From Saccharicrinis sp963667815 (GTDB lineage Bacteria > Bacteroidota > Bacteroidia > Bacteroidales > Marinilabiliaceae), in the NCBI GenBank assembly GCA_963667815.1, contig OY764020.1: a stretch of DNA of 64,000 bases. One strand, written 5' to 3'. Shown in pieces: positions 61,354 through 64,000 of this stretch. Every line of letters begins with the position of its first letter. Position 1 is the stretch's first letter. A program made the position numbers and the translations under genes. The notes under the pieces were generated by a model. The model saw only the letters and a list, made by a program, of their open reading frames with translations, did no database searches and was not told where the DNA came from.

Positions 61354-62829
61354 TTATAATCCAAATACGATTCGAAAGTGATAGCCATATACAGCAAATG
61401 TAATTGCTTCGATGAATAGTTTAGGTTTTTTAACTAAAGTCCATGCCAATAGCTTCCAATACTCCATTCTTCCCTTATTAACTATCCCTATAACATAAAT
61501 AGATTTAAAGAAGGCTCCCAAAAGGGAAAAGTTGATTTTTTGGGGTTTAACATTACAGTGCTTATAGTTTAAAAATAATTGCCTTACTCTTTTGTAATAA
61601 GGTTTGGATGCATAAATGGAATAAATAATTTTTTTATACCCTTGTATTAGTTCATTATAGTCCATCTTTGGTATAAAATTCATCGTTAGATCTGTATTGT
61701 TACCTGTTGCTTCTTTTGTTAATCTGTTTTCTGCGTTTAAGCGATGGTACAGAATGGTGTTTTTAGGTGCATTCAACAAACCCACCATGGCTGAAACAAT
61801 GCCACTATTTTGAATGAAGTCAATCTGTCGCTCAAAGACACTTGGGGTATCACTATCGAATCCAACAATAAAACCTCCAGAAACCTGCAAGCCTGCTTTT
61901 TGTATTTCTTTTATAGATTTAAGTAAGTCTCTATTTTCATTTTGAACCTTATTACAATTATTTAGAGATATTTCATCAGGCGTTTCTATACCAATGAAAG
62001 TGGAAGTAAAACCTGTATTTGCCATAAGAGCAAGCAGTTCTTTATCGTCGGCCAAATTAATGGAGCTTTGAATATTAAAAACAAATGGATACTTGTGACT
62101 ATGCATCCACTGCTTAAGAATAGGTAAGTAAGTAGCTTTTATTTCCTTTTTATTGCCAATAAAATTATCATCAACAATTGAAACTGCCCCTCGCCAATTA
62201 AGATTGTATAGGGTTTCGAGTTCATCAATCAATTGACTTGGACTTTTCATTCTAACTTTATGTCCTAGAAGCGATGTTATTTCGCAAAAATCACACGAAA
62301 ACGGACAACCTCTAGAGATTTGCACATTCATAAAGGCGTATTTTTTCATATCTAATAAATGATAATCTGGTACTGGTGTTATATCAAGGTTGGCATACAT
62401 ATCAGTTTGATATACATGATTAGCCATTCCAAGGGATAAATCGGCCAAAAAAATAGGTAAGGTAATCTCGGCCTCATTCAGAACGAAATATTCTATCTGC
62501 GGATATTTTTGGTATTCTTGGGTAAAAAGAGGGCCGCCAGCAACTATAGGTTTATTAAGGTTTTTACATTTTTCAATGATATAATTCACTGATTCTTTTT
62601 GGATGTACATTGCACTAATAAAAACATAATCTGCCCAAAGGATATCTTCGTCTTTTAGTATAGTAACATTCATATCTATCAGCTTTTTATGCCATTTTTT
62701 AGGGAGTAATGCAGAAACAGTAATTAATCCTAGTGGAGGAACTGCAGCTTTCTTTGAAATAAACTTGAGTGCATGTTTAAAACTCCAGAAGGAATCTGGG
62801 TATTGAGGATATAGTAATAAAATATTCAT
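61354..62829 (-). CDS. B12-binding-domain radical SAM protein (DUF4070 type)
   Basis: A 491-residue protein. N-terminal cobalamin-binding-like domain (NILLLYPQYPDSFW, PPLGLITVSALLP, VAGGPLFTQEY). The radical SAM domain begins at about 170 with SRGCPFSCDFCEITSLLG (C-x3-C-x2-C cluster binding [4Fe-4S]), then SIVDDNFIGNK and FIGIETP. A C-terminal DUF4070-like tail follows. Relatives make hopanoid or lipid modifications and other C-methylations; the substrate is unknown. Confidence 0.9.
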   Translation of the reverse strand: MNILLLYPQYPDSFWSFKHALKFISKKAAVPPLGLITVSALLPKKWHKKLIDMNVTILKDEDILWADYVFISAMYIQKESVNYIIEKCKNLNKPIVAGGPLFTQEYQKYPQIEYFVLNEAEITLPIFLADLSLGMANHVYQTDMYANLDITPVPDYHLLDMKKYAFMNVQISRGCPFSCDFCEITSLLGHKVRMKSPSQLIDELETLYNLNWRGAVSIVDDNFIGNKKEIKATYLPILKQWMHSHKYPFVFNIQSSINLADDKELLALMANTGFTSTFIGIETPDEISLNNCNKVQNENRDLLKSIKEIQKAGLQVSGGFIVGFDSDTPSVFERQIDFIQNSGIVSAMVGLLNAPKNTILYHRLNAENRLTKEATGNNTDLTMNFIPKMDYNELIQGYKKIIYSIYASKPYYKRVRQLFLNYKHCNVKPQKINFSLLGAFFKSIYVIGIVNKGRMEYWKLLAWTLVKKPKLFIEAITFAVYGYHFRIVFGL

Positions 62830-62939
62830 GATGTCTGTCAGTCAAATAACCACGTTGGGGTATAGTTTAAATTTAACAGGCAAGTTAATGACATAGCAGA
62901 TAAATGTTGTTACAGTTTTTTATTAAACATTTACATCAT

Positions 62940-63500
62940 TCACACATCTTCAAGCGTACCTCTTCTTTTATTTTTCATCATTTTAAAGTGAGATGGTGTT
63001 AGGCCTGTTATATTTTTAAACTGATTGGAGAGATGAGCGACACTGCTATAGTGCATTTTGTATGCTATTTCTGTAATAGATAGCTCATCATAAATAAGAA
63101 GTTCTTTAACTTTCTCTATTTTGTGAATTAGGTAAAATTTTTCAATTGTAATACCTTTTACTTGTGAAAACAGATTGGCCATGTAGGTATAATTGTGGTG
63201 TAGTTTATCGCTTAAATAGTCGGATAGATTAACTTTAATTTGCTCATCTGTATAGTGTACCAATTCAATGATAGCTGCCTTTATTTTTTCAACTAAAATA
63301 CTTTTCTTATCATCCATCACTAAGAGGCCAGATTTTCTTAATGCTGTATCTAATTGTTTAATTTGTTCTAACGATAATTCACCAATAATATTCGCCTCTC
63401 CAATTTTTACATCAATAAATTGTAGTCCAAGCTTTTCAAGCTCCGTTTTAACTACCATTTGGCAGCGGATACAAACCATATTTTTGATGTAAATTTTCAA
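62940..63500 (-). CDS. AraC-family regulator with N-terminal metal-binding-like domain
   Basis: A 186-residue regulator. Residues 1-65 resemble a ferredoxin-like heavy-metal-associated domain (MVCIRCQMVVKTELEKLGLQ with C-x2-C), a form I know from Bacteroidota AraC proteins. Residues 80-180 hold two AraC helix-turn-helices (LSITEIAYKMHYSSVAHLSN, QFKNITGLTPSHFKMM). It probably responds to metal or redox state; likely targets are the neighbouring stress genes, but this is not shown. Confidence 0.88.
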   Translation of the reverse strand: MKIYIKNMVCIRCQMVVKTELEKLGLQFIDVKIGEANIIGELSLEQIKQLDTALRKSGLLVMDDKKSILVEKIKAAIIELVHYTDEQIKVNLSDYLSDKLHHNYTYMANLFSQVKGITIEKFYLIHKIEKVKELLIYDELSITEIAYKMHYSSVAHLSNQFKNITGLTPSHFKMMKNKRRGTLEDV

Positions 63501-63577
63501 AGAGTAATAGCTTTAGGCCTTATTTTAAATCAATTACTTAAAGATACGACATAAACTACTTAATTTGAAGAAATACC

Positions 63578-64000
63578 TTAGTTATGTTTATACTCTAAAT
63601 TACTAAGTCGGTGATGAAATATTTTCTTTGTAGACTTAAAATCAAGATTTTTGATATAAAGCCCTTCTTTTCTAATATGCGAACGTTCTATGTAAGCTAG
63701 AATTTCATATTCAGATACTTTATTCCAAGGTTTCATGCATTCTTTCTGCCAATCGTCTTTATCAAAGTTAGCAACAATAAACCATGATGTGTTATCTTCT
63801 AAGAGAGAATAGATTCCAATAAACTGTTTTCCTTCGAGATGTAGTTTTATTTCATTGAAGGTGAGTCGTTTTCTTACTTTATCATTAAAGTTGGCTAAAG
63901 TTCCTCCACCAATTTTGTGTTGTTTGTATACGTATGGATCATAGCTGTATGCAGGCATATAACCTTTCTTGCTTCCCTTCTCCCAGCGGATAGCAAAAAC
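63578..64000 (-). pseudogene. TOTE-type primase remnant, partial
   Basis: The frame enters from the right edge (FAIRWEKGSKKGYMPAYSYD, then HKIGGGTLANFNDKVRKRLT) and shows the archaeo-eukaryotic primase signature of TOTE conflict proteins: HLEGKQFIGIYSLLEDNTSW then FIVANFDKDDWQKE and AYIERS. Right after AYIERS, where GxGGHVWIFF is expected, the sequence jumps to STKKIFHHRLSNLEYKHN and stops. Helicase and nuclease domains are absent. It is thus a truncated copy, at least at its 3' end; the 5' end lies beyond the window. Confidence 0.75.

Noticed and set aside
1..64000. CRISPR arrays, tRNA and rRNA genes
   Set aside because: No regularly spaced identical repeats, tRNA cloverleaf arms or rRNA core sequences were found by reading; the tandem repeats at 45.3-45.5 kb are too short (10 bp) and without spacers.

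Overview
The window is AT-rich DNA from a member of the Bacteroidota. The evidence is a SusC/SusD pair with lipoprotein glycoside hydrolases, Bacteroidota-type tyrosine recombinases, DUF4248/DUF3987/DUF6371-type replication genes and an AraC regulator of a type common in that phylum. A chemotaxis receptor and CPA2 antiporters would suit a free-living or marine relative (Marinilabiliales-like), but the genus cannot be read from the sequence. No rRNA, tRNA or CRISPR array was seen.

Layout. (1) 1-12919 is a polysaccharide utilisation locus: SusC (3' part), SusD, GH30, GH5, tandem-GH43, a methyl-accepting chemotaxis protein and a GH2 beta-galactosidase, closed by a terminator. The enzyme mix suggests a galactose- and arabinose-containing glycan such as arabinogalactan (inference). 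(2) 12920-16399 is an accessory patch: a HigBA toxin-antitoxin pair, a truncated higB copy, several small unknown ORFs separated by recurring short motifs, and an IS6-family element. (3) 16616-21122 holds a MocR-type regulator facing an operon for polyamine or drug handling (GNAT, SMR transporter, PaiA-like, frameshifted PaiB-like, EamA transporter). (4) 21148-25931 is debris: a 5'-truncated, frameshifted PIWI-domain Argonaute head-to-head with a TonB C-terminal remnant, then two nested IS1182-family elements inserted in the loop of a terminator hairpin. (5) 25961-33196 is a defence-like module: seven co-oriented genes, including three TIR-domain proteins and a frameshifted membrane protein, between a recombinase fragment and a full-length related recombinase. 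(6) 33197-48487 is the body of a mobile element: IS4 insertion in a small gene, CPBP-like protein, DUF6320 and condensation-like pair, RelA/SpoT-domain protein, a decayed AbiE pair beside an intact AbiEi-like/nucleotidyltransferase pair, a phosphoesterase, and a replication module with iteron-like repeats. (7) 48884-63500 is a stress and mannoside block: two GH130 proteins, two GT4-type proteins (one fused to an alpha/alpha-barrel-like domain), two CPA2 antiporters, Hsp20, an SPFH protein, a histidine kinase, a cupin, a B12-binding radical SAM protein and an AraC regulator. (8) The last 420 bases carry a truncated TOTE-type primase remnant running off the window.

The centre (12.9-48.5 kb) is a mosaic of defence and toxin-antitoxin genes, some intact (HigBA, TIR proteins, AbiEi/NTase) and some dead (Argonaute, AbiE, recombinase fragment; TOTE lies just outside). 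The best candidate for an undescribed system is the three-TIR operon at about 28.6-31.9 kb with its membrane partner. The second is the small-ORF array at 13-15.5 kb, where one coding sequence appears precisely present in one copy of a repeated site and absent from two others.
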